Positions 34,255 through 43,419 of a stretch of DNA of 64,000 bases are shown here, piece by piece (position 1 is the first letter of the stretch; each line of letters begins with the position of its first letter). The notes under the pieces are model-generated. The model had not been told where the DNA came from. It ran no database searches and saw only the letters and a list, made by a program, of their open reading frames with translations. Where the stretch lies: the NCBI RefSeq assembly GCF_002868715.1, contig NZ_PKLZ01000012.1:1-64000 (forward strand), in the 5' to 3' direction. Source of the stretch: Kineobactrum sediminis. GTDB lineage: Bacteria > Pseudomonadota > Gammaproteobacteria > Pseudomonadales > Halieaceae. The translations under genes were made by a program, and so were the position numbers.

Positions 34255-34527
34255 CGATAGTCTACCTTGCTGAACATACTCCGGAAATCACCCGACTCTT
34301 GAGTGTGAGAACCCTCACCTCTGTTTCTCTGAAATTCTTTGCACCTGGTTCGACTTGGCCCAAAGCAAGATTAGAGAAAGTATATCATTGAGCCTCTCTC
34401 TTCTCTCGTGACGTAGACCACAGTTTCAACGTTTTCTGAAAGATGCACACCAAAACGAGAATGGCACCTTCGCGGCCCCTGTTGTACCATGAGCAAACCG
34501 AACGACACAGGCTCAGGCGGCTCCTGT
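34255..34527. other. Divergent control region between O-ligase and deacetylase genes
   Basis: About 270 bp without an evident gene, serving leftward (27-residue ORF, ligase, methyltransferase, glycosyltransferase) and rightward (deacetylase, GNAT-like) units. It contains the possible sigma-54 site at 34462. Apart from an AT-rich stretch near 34370-34400 I see no other defined element. Confidence 0.4.
34462..34477 (+). promoter_or_regulatory. Possible sigma-54 promoter before the deacetylase gene
   Basis: A perfect TGGCAC at -24 with GG (34463-34464) spaced 10 bases from GC (34475-34476). The -12 element (CGGCCCC) is a poor match to TTGC. Transcription would begin near 34488, about 40 bases before the preferred ATG 34528. 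In a GC-rich genome such spacing can occur by chance. Confidence 0.3.
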
Positions 34528-35535
34528 ATGACCACACACGTCGCTGTCACCTTCGACATCGAGTTCGACATCAACGGCACCTTCGCAGCCCCTCGAACGC
34601 GCACTCCTCAGGGTGCAATTTCGCTGACCGGGCAGCCAGGGCAACCAAGCGGACTGCCGGTGATCCTGGACATTCTGGACCATCACGGGGTGCGAGCAAC
34701 ATTCTTCGTGGAGGCACTACAGGCCAGCTGGTTCGGGCTGGAGGAAATGGGCAGGATCGTGGAGCTCCTGAGTGCGTGTGGGCACGAAATTCAACTCCAC
34801 CTCCATCCAGCCTGGCTAATATTCGACAAGCCAGACTGGATATCACACATTGGGCGTGAACCACCACGCGCCGCCGTCCATGATACGCTGATCAATCTGT
34901 CGCATGAACGGGTCACTGAGATAATACAACGTGGCAAGGCGGCGTTTGTGGCATGGGGGCAGCCTGAACCGGTCGCCCTACGTACCGGCAGCCTGTTTAT
35001 GGAGCGCCACCTGTACTCGATATTCAGAGCTAGCGGTTTGACGGTTTCTTCTTCCGTTGGCCTCGGTATCCACCAGCCCGAGGATCACGCCATGAAACTA
35101 TTCCAGCGACCAAGGCTGCTTGATGGAGTTTTGGAGATACCGGTCAGCAGTTATATCGGAACTGACCACCTCCTGCGACACAAGACCCGGCTGGCAACGC
35201 TTATCGGTATGGGGCTTCGGGAACAGCGTACATGGCTAGCCCAAGCTGCGGCAGAGGAGACACCCGTTCTCGTGTTGTTATCCCATGCCAGTGAATTCCA
35301 CAAACCAAAGAGCGTTGACGGGAGCTACCAACGCAACACATTGACCGAGCGCAAGTTTGAACAGCTTTGCCACCAGCTAACTCAATCGCCGTCGTTGAAA
35401 CCAGTGACAATCAGCGAGATAGCGACCACCCTGGGCGACTGCATCGAGTCCGTTGATACCCCCATCGTCCTGCCTCGCGAGGCTTCTTTTCTGCGTTTTC
35501 TGGAAACTGCGTCGCACAAGGTACTCCAGGCATGA
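34528..35535 (+). CDS. Polysaccharide deacetylase-like protein
   Basis: About 335 residues. The domain opens VAVTFDIEFDINGTF (NodB motif 1 region with the TFD Asp) and has EIQLHLHP (near 85, metal-binding His) and a late VLLSHASEF (near 250, C-terminal His motif). It is closest to the divergent deacetylases of surface-glycan loci. I start at ATG 34528, preceded by AGGCGG at normal spacing; ATG 34489 would add 13 residues that look non-conserved. Its stop overlaps the next ATG (ATGA). It would expose amino groups that the following transferases could modify (inference). Confidence 0.78.
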   Translation: MTTHVAVTFDIEFDINGTFAAPRTRTPQGAISLTGQPGQPSGLPVILDILDHHGVRATFFVEALQASWFGLEEMGRIVELLSACGHEIQLHLHPAWLIFDKPDWISHIGREPPRAAVHDTLINLSHERVTEIIQRGKAAFVAWGQPEPVALRTGSLFMERHLYSIFRASGLTVSSSVGLGIHQPEDHAMKLFQRPRLLDGVLEIPVSSYIGTDHLLRHKTRLATLIGMGLREQRTWLAQAAAEETPVLVLLSHASEFHKPKSVDGSYQRNTLTERKFEQLCHQLTQSPSLKPVTISEIATTLGDCIESVDTPIVLPREASFLRFLETASHKVLQA

Positions 35536-36413
35536 CGAACTCTCCATCCAAGCTCCGTTTTTCCCTGGCGAATCGTACGTTGTTCGCAATGAAACTGAAC
35601 CTCCTTCATATCAATGCGCTCGGCAGAGCCAGCACCGACAACTTCCGTGCCTTGCTCCCAGCGGCATGGGCACAGGACGTGGACGGCTACCTCTTGCATT
35701 CGGTAACTTTGGCGAGCGAGCCTCCCGATCTCGTTTTTGATCACGGGCAAATCCAGTATGTGTTGCAGCGCTACTCCCACTACCTAACCGATATGAGCAT
35801 AGGGTTCGAGGATTTCCAGAAAATCAAGTCATCCAAGACCCGGTCAACCCTGCGGCGCAAAATCAGGAAATTCACCGAGGCCAACAAGGATCAAACACTC
35901 GACTGGCGGGAATATCGTACCCCAATTGATGTCGATATATTCCTCGAGCTTGCACAGCCACTTGCACAGGCCACATATCAGGCAAAGCTATTCGAGGGAG
36001 CACTACCCAATAGTCCGGAATTCAAGGAGCACTCCCGACACCTGGCAGCAGCCGGCCGATTGCGATGCTACCTTCTGTTTCTCGACCAAAGTCCAGTAGC
36101 CTACTTGTATTCGCCGATTGACCACCGAACAGCGGTCTATGCCTACCTCGGTTATGATGCTGCAAAAGCCGGGCTCTCACCAGGTACTGTACTGCAGTAC
36201 CTCGTGCACGAAAGCTTGTTCGCTGATGCCGATGTAGACTGGTTTGACTTTACTGAGGGAGAAGGGTCGCACAAGGCCTTGTTCGCCACTGAGCAGGTCT
36301 CGTGTGTGAACATATTGTGCCTTGTTGATACATGGAGGAACCGGGCTTTGATAAAAGTTCATTCCTACTGGAATAGGGCAATCGATGAGCTGAAGCGATT
36401 ACTGCGAAAATAA
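35532..36413 (+). CDS. FemAB/GNAT-type transferase (CelD/BcsL-like), copy 1
   Basis: 293 residues of the Acetyltransf_6 type: KTRSTLRRKIRKF (near 100, the SRxxLRRxxRK-like motif) and, in the C-terminal half, a LLFLDQSPVAYLYSP strand, YLGYDAAKAGLSPGTVLQYLVHE and WFDFTEGEGSHKALFA. The same pattern occurs in polysaccharide acyltransferases and in FemX-like aminoacyl transferases; sequence alone cannot tell which. It is translationally coupled to the deacetylase and followed by a second family member. Confidence 0.75.
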   Translation: MTNSPSKLRFSLANRTLFAMKLNLLHINALGRASTDNFRALLPAAWAQDVDGYLLHSVTLASEPPDLVFDHGQIQYVLQRYSHYLTDMSIGFEDFQKIKSSKTRSTLRRKIRKFTEANKDQTLDWREYRTPIDVDIFLELAQPLAQATYQAKLFEGALPNSPEFKEHSRHLAAAGRLRCYLLFLDQSPVAYLYSPIDHRTAVYAYLGYDAAKAGLSPGTVLQYLVHESLFADADVDWFDFTEGEGSHKALFATEQVSCVNILCLVDTWRNRALIKVHSYWNRAIDELKRLLRK

Positions 36414-36476
36414 TAGGCTAGATTCACAGCCGAACAGCCAAAAAAACCGAACAGGATTGCGAAGAGAGCATGTATC

Positions 36477-37604
36477 GTGGGAGAAACTTGGTATTCAAGA
36501 AGAGTCAGGCCCGGTGCCGAAGATCAATGCCAATCGGCCCAACTGGACAATGTTATTGAGCATGATCCGGCATGGCTTTTCGCACAGTGCGACAGTGGAG
36601 ACAAGCACATACTTGCGCTAACCGACGGAGAAGATCGCCTGATACCACTTTTTGTACACAAAGGAAGGCTGTCCTTCAGTATTGGCGAGCTCACCATAGG
36701 AAGCCTCTCCGTTTTAAGGCACGTACTTGTAGGAAACTTTACCGGAATTTCACGTAATAGCTGGCTGGAGGCCATCCAGGCACTGTGCAATGGACTGACT
36801 GCGCGGTCAGCAGTTTTTCTTCTAGGTGTTGTGGATGGGGAGGAGCTCGACGCGGCACTGCTTTCACCAGAGCTCCAAAATCGCCTCCTTGTTCTCCAGC
36901 AAGGTCCCGTGTACCAACGCAGAATGTGTAAGCTTGGAACAAGTCTGGAGGAGTACCTGCAGGGACTGTCCTCAAAATCACGACAGGATGTCAAGCGAAG
37001 CCTTCGTCGATTTCAAAATGAGTACCAAGGCCGATTTTCGCTCTCTGTATATTCGTCTGCCTCTGAAGTGGCCACCTTTCTGGATACGGTGGAACCGGTG
37101 TCCAGGCGAACGTATCAAGGGAAATTGCTGGGCTTGGCCATTGACAAGAAAGGACACATAGGCCACAAGGCTCTTCAGGGTGCCAAGCTTGGTTACACTC
37201 TATGCCTGCTGTTAACAGTCGATGATAAACCCATAGCCTGGCGGATAGGCTTTCTTTACCAAAACGTATTCTACAGCCACCATATCGGATTTGAACCAGA
37301 ACTCAGGCGGTTTCACCCGGGTGTGGTAATGCACCTTGAGACAATCAGATATCTCAGCGAGAGCCATCCGGAGATCGACATTCTTGACATGCTGTACGGA
37401 GACAACGATTTCAAACGCAAGGTTGGTAATTCAACGCGACAAGAGCGAAACATCTATCTCTTTCAAAAAAATCTGTATGGTAGATTCGCTTGGGTTTTAC
37501 TGAGAAGTTGCAATTTCGTATCCCAAAAAGCAGGAGCGGCACTTGAGTATCTGGGTCTGAAGAACACTCTTCGGGCAGTAATCAGGAAGATAGCGGCTTC
37601 CTGA
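36477..37604 (+). CDS. FemAB/GNAT-type transferase (CelD/BcsL-like), copy 2
   Basis: 375 residues from GTG 36477. It contains SSKSRQDVKRSLRRF (near 162), RRTYQGKLLGLAI (near 205), IAWRIGFLYQNVFYSHHIGFEP (near 260) and ILDMLYGDNDFKRKVG (near 305), matching copy 1 and the exosortase-associated FemAB at 50703 in motif order. The N-terminal 100 residues form a degenerate first GNAT half, as in FemX proteins with a doubled fold. It probably transfers an acyl or aminoacyl group to the glycan. Its 3' end overlaps the convergent acetyltransferase gene by 23 bp. Confidence 0.75.
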   Translation: MGETWYSRRVRPGAEDQCQSAQLDNVIEHDPAWLFAQCDSGDKHILALTDGEDRLIPLFVHKGRLSFSIGELTIGSLSVLRHVLVGNFTGISRNSWLEAIQALCNGLTARSAVFLLGVVDGEELDAALLSPELQNRLLVLQQGPVYQRRMCKLGTSLEEYLQGLSSKSRQDVKRSLRRFQNEYQGRFSLSVYSSASEVATFLDTVEPVSRRTYQGKLLGLAIDKKGHIGHKALQGAKLGYTLCLLLTVDDKPIAWRIGFLYQNVFYSHHIGFEPELRRFHPGVVMHLETIRYLSESHPEIDILDMLYGDNDFKRKVGNSTRQERNIYLFQKNLYGRFAWVLLRSCNFVSQKAGAALEYLGLKNTLRAVIRKIAAS

Positions 37605-38235
37605 TATTGAGGCCCAATGAAGCGCAACCCTGAGTGCCCAGAAGATTTCCTCCTCTGGTTGTCACAATTCTCCCCCGTCTCTTCCATCCAGCTTTATTAA
37701 ATGCTCGTTGGGAGGCGTGATTGGTAGATCTCACATGAGCCAGGCATTTGTGTATACCCATTTGGCGCTCCTCTGAACACGCAAATGCCATTAGATGATT
37801 AGCCAACCCCAAGCCACGGCACTCTGGGCGGGTATACAAATAGTTCAGGAAAGCAACTCCCGGCGCCAGTGAGAACAGCAGATCAATCGGCGAATCGACC
37901 GTGGTTTTTCCATAAAGAATATTAAGCTGAACTGCAACCTTACTACCATCAAGAGCATAATAAACGTGGCAACCTTGAGCTATCAGCTCTCTACAGGACG
38001 CTCCCGAATGTTCATTGAGCTGATCTTCAACAATTGGATCAAGCAGGCTTTGGCTACGATAAAACTTGAATAGAGGCAGAACACGCCCTATGGATTCCTG
38101 GTTGTCCCTCGTGTCATGGCCCAGCGATTTCGCAAACACGTCATGAATCTGAACGCCTGTCATTTTGCGTAGAGCCCAGAAGATGACAGCCCTCAAAAAT
38201 TCGGGGCGGCTCAGATTTTTCAGTTTCGCGTACAT
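37582..38235 (-). CDS. GNAT acetyltransferase
   Basis: 217 residues. The C-terminal half is a clear GNAT domain: VAFLNYLYTRPECRGLGLANHLMAFA carries the acetyl-CoA-binding R/Q-x-x-G-x-G/A loop (RGLGLA, near 145), then HVRSTNHASQRAFNKAGW (near 180). It would acetylate an amino sugar or a small amine. It lies 23 bases after the Mur-ligase gene on the same strand, so the two are probably co-transcribed and may act on the same product. Confidence 0.82.
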   Translation of the reverse strand: MYAKLKNLSRPEFLRAVIFWALRKMTGVQIHDVFAKSLGHDTRDNQESIGRVLPLFKFYRSQSLLDPIVEDQLNEHSGASCRELIAQGCHVYYALDGSKVAVQLNILYGKTTVDSPIDLLFSLAPGVAFLNYLYTRPECRGLGLANHLMAFACSEERQMGIHKCLAHVRSTNHASQRAFNKAGWKRRGRIVTTRGGNLLGTQGCASLGLNIRKPLSS

Positions 38236-38258
38236 GCGGCTCCTGCACCAAACCCAAG

Positions 38259-39617
38259 TTAGCTCCGTACGACCTGACGAAGTCTACTGCAATGACCACA
38301 AAAGTCATTCAATCGGCAGTCCATCCGCCAGCACCCGATATCAATATGGCGATTTAATTCGAGTCTGGCAAGATGATCCTGAAGGTTCGTACCTTTTAAT
38401 AGCACGATATCACCAGGCTGGAGGATAGTATCAAGGTACTCCGCCGCGTCACGTACTTCAGGAAATGCCCGTATTGTTTCATCACGCAACTCATTCAAGG
38501 CATCAAGCGCTTTAGCTGCCTGGGTACCGACCAACAGTACTTGGTCCGCAACCTGTCTCGCCTGCTGCGCAATTTTTGGATAACGTTTTGAAGGGCCAAG
38601 GCTTGAATCGGAGACTGTTCCTATCACTATGATCTTTCTTCGTGCTTCTGCGTTCTTGATAAATCGAAGCGGCAAGTCAATCGACCAATGTGGAGATTTC
38701 CAGTCATCTCGCACAAACACTACACCATCCTCATGCGCCACAACCTGCATCCGGCCTTCAGCGGGCACAGCGTTGGCCAGTGCCGCAATCGCATCCTCAA
38801 AGTCAACACCAGCTGCAACTGCGACACCCAGTGTACTGATTACGGCTAACGATTGATGTTCGCCATGAAGGCCGGTCACGACTGTGTAAGAAGAACCATC
38901 GTACTCGACCTGGAGAGTGAGGGGAGCCGGCCAACGCGACGATACGTTGGTTAACCTCACGGTGGCATCTTGAGCCCAGCCCACCCAGACCTTCCTGCAG
39001 CGGCTTGCTTCGCCTATTCTTTTTACCAATGGGTCATCAATATTGAGCACTGCCACACCCGAACTGGGCAAACCCCTAATCAGCTTTGCCTTCTCATCAG
39101 CAATCCCTTCGACACTTTTGAAGGCGCTGTAATGGTCTCGACCAATTGTCGTAAGCACCCCTATCTGCGGCCGACTTAACCTGAGTCGTAAATCCATTGC
39201 GCCAGGCTCACCCCCGGAAAGCTCGACAACACAATAACGGTCCTGACGTCGAGTCCGCAGAACAAGTGCTGCAACGTGGATGCGGTCATTATCTGTCCCG
39301 CTATTGCTGATGCATGAACCAAACCGGGACAAGACAGTCTGGCAGAGATCCTTTGTTGTAGTCTTACCTGCACTACCTGTTACGCCAATAAAAATCGTTT
39401 GCAAGTTTAGACGGCGCCAAGCCCATGCCATTGGATAGGCCAGCAATCTTCGGGAAACTTTGTACACCCAACTTTCAACCATAAGTGACCTGAAGGACAT
39501 CAATGCTCGCACCCACACACCCCACACAATCGAAAAATACAGTATTGGCCAGTGCAAGAAGAAACTGGCGTCCCGTTGACGACACGCAGTCGATGCGCCT
39601 TCCCGCGACAAAGGCAC
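38259..39617 (-). CDS. Mur-ligase-family ATP-dependent amide ligase (MurF-like)
   Basis: 452 residues. After an N-terminal hydrophobic/basic section (about 18-70) come the Mur-ligase central domain with P-loop GVTGSAGKTTTK (near 80), a SNSGTDND loop, VVELSGGEPGAM (near 130) and TTIGRDHYSAF (near 157), then the C-terminal ligase domain. The tail has four Cys (CWRMDC, FCGHC) that could bind zinc. It lacks the MurF N-terminal UDP-MurNAc domain, so it is not a peptidoglycan enzyme of the usual kind. It would form a peptide or amide bond from a carboxyl-phosphate. A later start at 39500 (MSFRSLM) is possible. Confidence 0.78.
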   Translation of the reverse strand: MPLSREGASTACRQRDASFFLHWPILYFSIVWGVWVRALMSFRSLMVESWVYKVSRRLLAYPMAWAWRRLNLQTIFIGVTGSAGKTTTKDLCQTVLSRFGSCISNSGTDNDRIHVAALVLRTRRQDRYCVVELSGGEPGAMDLRLRLSRPQIGVLTTIGRDHYSAFKSVEGIADEKAKLIRGLPSSGVAVLNIDDPLVKRIGEASRCRKVWVGWAQDATVRLTNVSSRWPAPLTLQVEYDGSSYTVVTGLHGEHQSLAVISTLGVAVAAGVDFEDAIAALANAVPAEGRMQVVAHEDGVVFVRDDWKSPHWSIDLPLRFIKNAEARRKIIVIGTVSDSSLGPSKRYPKIAQQARQVADQVLLVGTQAAKALDALNELRDETIRAFPEVRDAAEYLDTILQPGDIVLLKGTNLQDHLARLELNRHIDIGCWRMDCRLNDFCGHCSRLRQVVRS

Positions 39618-39777
39618 ACCTCTGAAAGCCTAAATCTTATAGCGCCCCCAAAGCCCTGTATGCTACGATTGCCAAGCTCAAAATGCCAGCAGGCACTGAG
39701 TAAATCAGCAAATAGGATAGCCCTCGAGGAGACACCTAATTGGCGCCCGTTTGCTTCTATTCCGAGGTTGCCCTTAT

Positions 39778-40851
39778 ATGCATGTCACCTCTATTCCCAT
39801 AGCAGGTATAAAGTTTCTCTCTGCCTGCGTACGTTTTCGAGCTAATCCAATTACTGCGCTAAAGCGCTTTATAAAGCTTTGCCGAGATGATCTATTCTCG
39901 CCAGATGAAATCTATTTCCATCGACTGCTTGATCCGAGAATAGACAATGCAGTGATTAGGCGCATGATCAGCAAGGAGAAAATGCTGGAACCGCAACTGC
40001 GATTGAACCCAGCGGGGTTCCGCCATCATGTCGATGATAAAATCACCTTTAACGGTTTGTGCGTCAGGCACGGCCTGCCCACACCTGATATCCACGCAAT
40101 ATTTAACCGCAACAGCGCCAGTAAGCCGAACGGTACACCCTCGCTAAGAAACCTCGAAGATATCGAACGCTATCTAAGGGATACGTCCAATACCCCCATT
40201 ATTCTCAAACCTGCTGATGGGCATGACGGGGTAGGCGTAGACCGCCTCGAAAAGCGCGGAGAAACCTGGTTCGACATGCATGGTGGACGAGTGACTCCAT
40301 CCCTTATCTTCTCTCGTGTGCAGAGCCCAGATACATCGCGATGGATATTTCAGCAGGTCGTCGACAACCACCCTGAGATTGCTGAGCTGTCGGGCGCTTT
40401 GGGTCTGCAAACAATGAGGATAAGGACCGTTGTGAACGATAACGGGCAGCCTGAATTACTCGGCGCCTTACTCAGGCTGATTTCGGGAGATAACGTATAT
40501 GATAACTTTCGGGGCGGTGCGACTGGCAATATGCTTGCAGTTTTGGACGTTTCTGATGGACGAATTGTTGAAGTCATTACCAGCAGCAAACATCACCGGG
40601 AGATTAACTCTATAACTCACCACCCCGGCACAAAAAAGCAGCTGATTGGCTTTAAAATCCCCCATTGGGAGGATGTTCGAACCCTCGCACTCAAGGCCAG
40701 CTTATCATTTAGGCCTTTGCGATGCATAGGCTGGGATATCGCCATTACCGCTGCTGGGCCTATGCTTATCGAAGGCAATCTCACGTGGGGTATTCTTAAT
40801 CGCGAAAGAGATATCTACGAGTATTTGCAAAGTATGTCTACTGATACCTGA
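39778..40851 (+). CDS. Sugar-transfer-associated ATP-grasp enzyme
   Basis: About 357 residues, matching the ATP-grasp type found in polysaccharide loci (ATPgrasp_ST-like): DKITFNGLCVRHGLPTP (near 85), IILKPADGHDGVGVDRL (nucleotide-binding, near 145), NFRGGATGNMLAVLD (near 245) and the metal/phosphate end GWDIAITAAGPMLIEGN (near 325). ATP-grasp enzymes join a carboxylate to an amine or thiol through an acyl-phosphate. I start at ATG 39778; a TTG at 39751 has no better site. It is divergent from the Mur-ligase gene, so two amide-forming enzymes share one control region. Confidence 0.82.
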   Translation: MHVTSIPIAGIKFLSACVRFRANPITALKRFIKLCRDDLFSPDEIYFHRLLDPRIDNAVIRRMISKEKMLEPQLRLNPAGFRHHVDDKITFNGLCVRHGLPTPDIHAIFNRNSASKPNGTPSLRNLEDIERYLRDTSNTPIILKPADGHDGVGVDRLEKRGETWFDMHGGRVTPSLIFSRVQSPDTSRWIFQQVVDNHPEIAELSGALGLQTMRIRTVVNDNGQPELLGALLRLISGDNVYDNFRGGATGNMLAVLDVSDGRIVEVITSSKHHREINSITHHPGTKKQLIGFKIPHWEDVRTLALKASLSFRPLRCIGWDIAITAAGPMLIEGNLTWGILNRERDIYEYLQSMSTDT

Positions 40852-40939
40852 AGAGATAGTTGCGCCAAGTTGTAGTAATGTTTTTTAAGGTTGCTGCTCA
40901 GTCTTGGTGACGGAACGACAAGGCGCTGGTGTTTCCCTA

Positions 40940-42283
40940 TCATACTTTGCTCACCACATACCGGAACTTCCCTGACTGCTCGCGCGCAATTGCTTCGACC
41001 TGCCTCATCTCAATCGTGACCTCCTGTCCTAGCCGGGCCTGCAGGCCCCGGTGAATCTCCGCCACCATGAGCTCAGTCAGAACGTCCCGCGGTACTACCT
41101 CTACCCGCGTCAGCGTCAGTGACTCCTGCACAATGCGGAAATTCGCCACCCCCGGCATATCCCGCAGGACATAGATAAGCGCCAAGCCGTGCAGTATAGT
41201 GCCATCCGCCGCGGTGACAAAATCCGTGGTTCGTCCTTCAACGCTGGCCAGCACCGGCAGCCCGCGGCCACAAGGGCAGGGCTGGCCGCCCAAAGTGCCA
41301 ACATCCCCGGTGCGATAGCGCACAAACGGGAACTCGCTGGTAAACAGGTGAGTGACCACGATTTCCCCCTGCTCCCCCGCAGGTAACACCCTGCCATCAC
41401 CGTCCACAATCTCCACCACCATATCCTCGGCAGTTATATGCAGGCTGCCCTCCGGGCAGGCGTGGGCGATAAAACCGGCATCGCGGCCGCCATAGCCATT
41501 GGCGACGGGGCAGCCAAAGGCCTGCTCTATGCGCTCGCGCTGGTGATCATACAGCCGCTCCGAGGTAACAAACGCCACCTTGATGCCCAGGGTATTGAGT
41601 GCCAGCCCCCGGGCCAGGGCGAAGTCCGCAATCAGCGCCAGGGACGATGGGTAACCAAACAGCATTTTAGGCCGCAGCTGCTGGATGCGCTGCACAAACT
41701 TGGTGAGGTTGGCCTCGGACATTTCAAAAGCGGACAACAATTCGGTGCGAAACAGCTTGTCCCGCAGCAGGCGCACCCGGTCCTGGGAGCCCAGCTCTAT
41801 GGGGGAACCCCACACCACGATCTCGGGGTCACCCAGGTCCACCCCCCACCAGCGGGTGGCGCGACGCTTGGCGGCAACATCGTGGCTGACGCGTTCATTG
41901 CCCAGGTAGAAGATCAGCGGCTCACCGCTGGAGCCGCCGGTATTGAAACGCTTCAAACCGCTGGCATCCCGGGCCTTCAGGGCGTCGGTATGGGCGCGGA
42001 TAGTGGGTTTGTCCAGCAGCGGCAGGGCCTGCAAATCAGCCAATGTGGTGACGGCTTCAGGCCGGAAGCCGAGGCTGGCGAACAGGTTTTCATAATAGGG
42101 GACGGTGCGACCGATACGCTCCAGAAAGCCCCGCAGGTTGGCCAGCTGCAGCTCTGCCAACTGTGCGGGCGGCAGCCACTGGGACTGGTCCAGGCTTTTA
42201 TGCACGGCTGTAGTGCTGTGGCCCTTGAGTTTTTCGTGCAGGGGGAACAGCGCACCCGCCACCAGTTTCTGGTAGAGGCTCAT
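40940..42283 (-). CDS. PaaK/CapK-like adenylate-forming enzyme
   Basis: About 447 residues of the phenylacetate-CoA ligase family: FNTGGSSGEPLIFYLG (phosphate loop, near 125), GYGGRDAGFIAH (near 265), FVRYRTGDVG (near 325) and a Cys pair CPCGRG (near 340), which in this family often binds metal. CapK-type members lie in capsule and XrtA loci. They probably activate a carboxylic acid for transfer to the glycan. I start at ATG 42283, which overlaps the upstream stop as ATGA. It is the last gene of the leftward XrtA operon. Confidence 0.85.
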   Translation of the reverse strand: MSLYQKLVAGALFPLHEKLKGHSTTAVHKSLDQSQWLPPAQLAELQLANLRGFLERIGRTVPYYENLFASLGFRPEAVTTLADLQALPLLDKPTIRAHTDALKARDASGLKRFNTGGSSGEPLIFYLGNERVSHDVAAKRRATRWWGVDLGDPEIVVWGSPIELGSQDRVRLLRDKLFRTELLSAFEMSEANLTKFVQRIQQLRPKMLFGYPSSLALIADFALARGLALNTLGIKVAFVTSERLYDHQRERIEQAFGCPVANGYGGRDAGFIAHACPEGSLHITAEDMVVEIVDGDGRVLPAGEQGEIVVTHLFTSEFPFVRYRTGDVGTLGGQPCPCGRGLPVLASVEGRTTDFVTAADGTILHGLALIYVLRDMPGVANFRIVQESLTLTRVEVVPRDVLTELMVAEIHRGLQARLGQEVTIEMRQVEAIAREQSGKFRYVVSKV

Positions 42284-43419
42284 GCCGCCACCCCACCAAA
42301 GGCGCTGCCGGCAGTGCGATAAGTTGCAAGCCACTGTTCGCCCACGTTGGCCCAGGTGTATTGCTCCACCTCCGCCAGGCTGTTGCTGCGCAGGCGCTGC
42401 TGCAACTCTTCATCTCCCACAAGACGCAGAATAGCCGTGGCCAGGGCGGCCTCATCGTTTGGCGGAACCAATAAGCCGGTGTTCTCGTGGCGGAGAATAT
42501 GGGGCACACCACCCACATTGGTAGACACCACCGGCAGGCCGCAGGCCATGGCTTCCAGCACGGAATTGGGCATGTTATCGACGGTGGTGGGGTTCACCAT
42601 GGCGTCGGCCTCGGCATACAGGGCCACCACCGCTGGGCGCTGCAGGCGGCCTTCAAAGGTCACCGCATGGCCAACATCCAGTTGTTGCGCCAGCGCTCTT
42701 AGTGCGGCCTCCGCCGGGCCACTGCCCGCTATACGCAAGCGCACCTGTGGCTGCACCGCCAACACCCGGGCCAGGGCTTTCAGCGCGGTATCAATCCCGT
42801 AAATGGGTTCCAGGTTGCGGGTGATCACCAGCGTGTAGGGTGCGGCCTGCTCGCTGGTGCCCCCGACCCGGGTTTGCTTCCGGGGCTGGAACAACTCGCG
42901 ATCAATAATATTGGGAATTACCCGGGTGGGCTGGCCAAAGTCGTCGAACACCGCCTTCAGGTATCCCGAGGGCACCACCACCATTGCTGCCCTGGCCATG
43001 GAGGGCTTCACCCGGCGCCAGGACTGCTGAAAATAGGCCTGCGCCTCGCCCCCGCGATAGTTCACGATAACCGGCGTGCACCGCCAGCGGCACAGCCACA
43101 ATACGGGCGCCGCATACAGCTGCCAGGACCAGCCGGAATTCGCCATCAGGTGGACCACATCCACCCGCCCCGCCAGGCGCCACACAGCCAGCAGGTAAGG
43201 TAGCAGACGTACCACGGCGCGCAGCCCCGGCAGCCGCGCCACAAAGGCGGGACGAACGGGTGCATTGGTGGCCAGCAACTCCACGGTGACACCCTCCCCT
43301 GCCAGCAACTGCGCCAGCTGCGCGGTTTGCATGGCCATGCCGCCATTGGGTGGCGGCACTGGGCCAATCAGACCCAGGCGCAGGAAGGGCTGGCGGGATG
43401 ATTGCAGCGGCGCCGTCAC
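42280..43419 (-). CDS. Family 4 glycosyltransferase
   Basis: About 379 residues, GT-B fold: LGLIGPVPPPNGGMAMQT (N-terminal acceptor side), NPTTVDNMPNSVLEAMACGLPVVSTNVGG (near 275-305, the donor-binding EX7E region). I start at GTG 43419, which overlaps the upstream stop as GTGA; a TTG at 43431 is also open. It adds one sugar of the repeat unit. It belongs to the tight XrtA operon between the Daro_2409-type glycosyltransferase and the PaaK-like enzyme. Confidence 0.9.
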   Translation of the reverse strand: MTAPLQSSRQPFLRLGLIGPVPPPNGGMAMQTAQLAQLLAGEGVTVELLATNAPVRPAFVARLPGLRAVVRLLPYLLAVWRLAGRVDVVHLMANSGWSWQLYAAPVLWLCRWRCTPVIVNYRGGEAQAYFQQSWRRVKPSMARAAMVVVPSGYLKAVFDDFGQPTRVIPNIIDRELFQPRKQTRVGGTSEQAAPYTLVITRNLEPIYGIDTALKALARVLAVQPQVRLRIAGSGPAEAALRALAQQLDVGHAVTFEGRLQRPAVVALYAEADAMVNPTTVDNMPNSVLEAMACGLPVVSTNVGGVPHILRHENTGLLVPPNDEAALATAILRLVGDEELQQRLRSNSLAEVEQYTWANVGEQWLATYRTAGSAFGGVAA

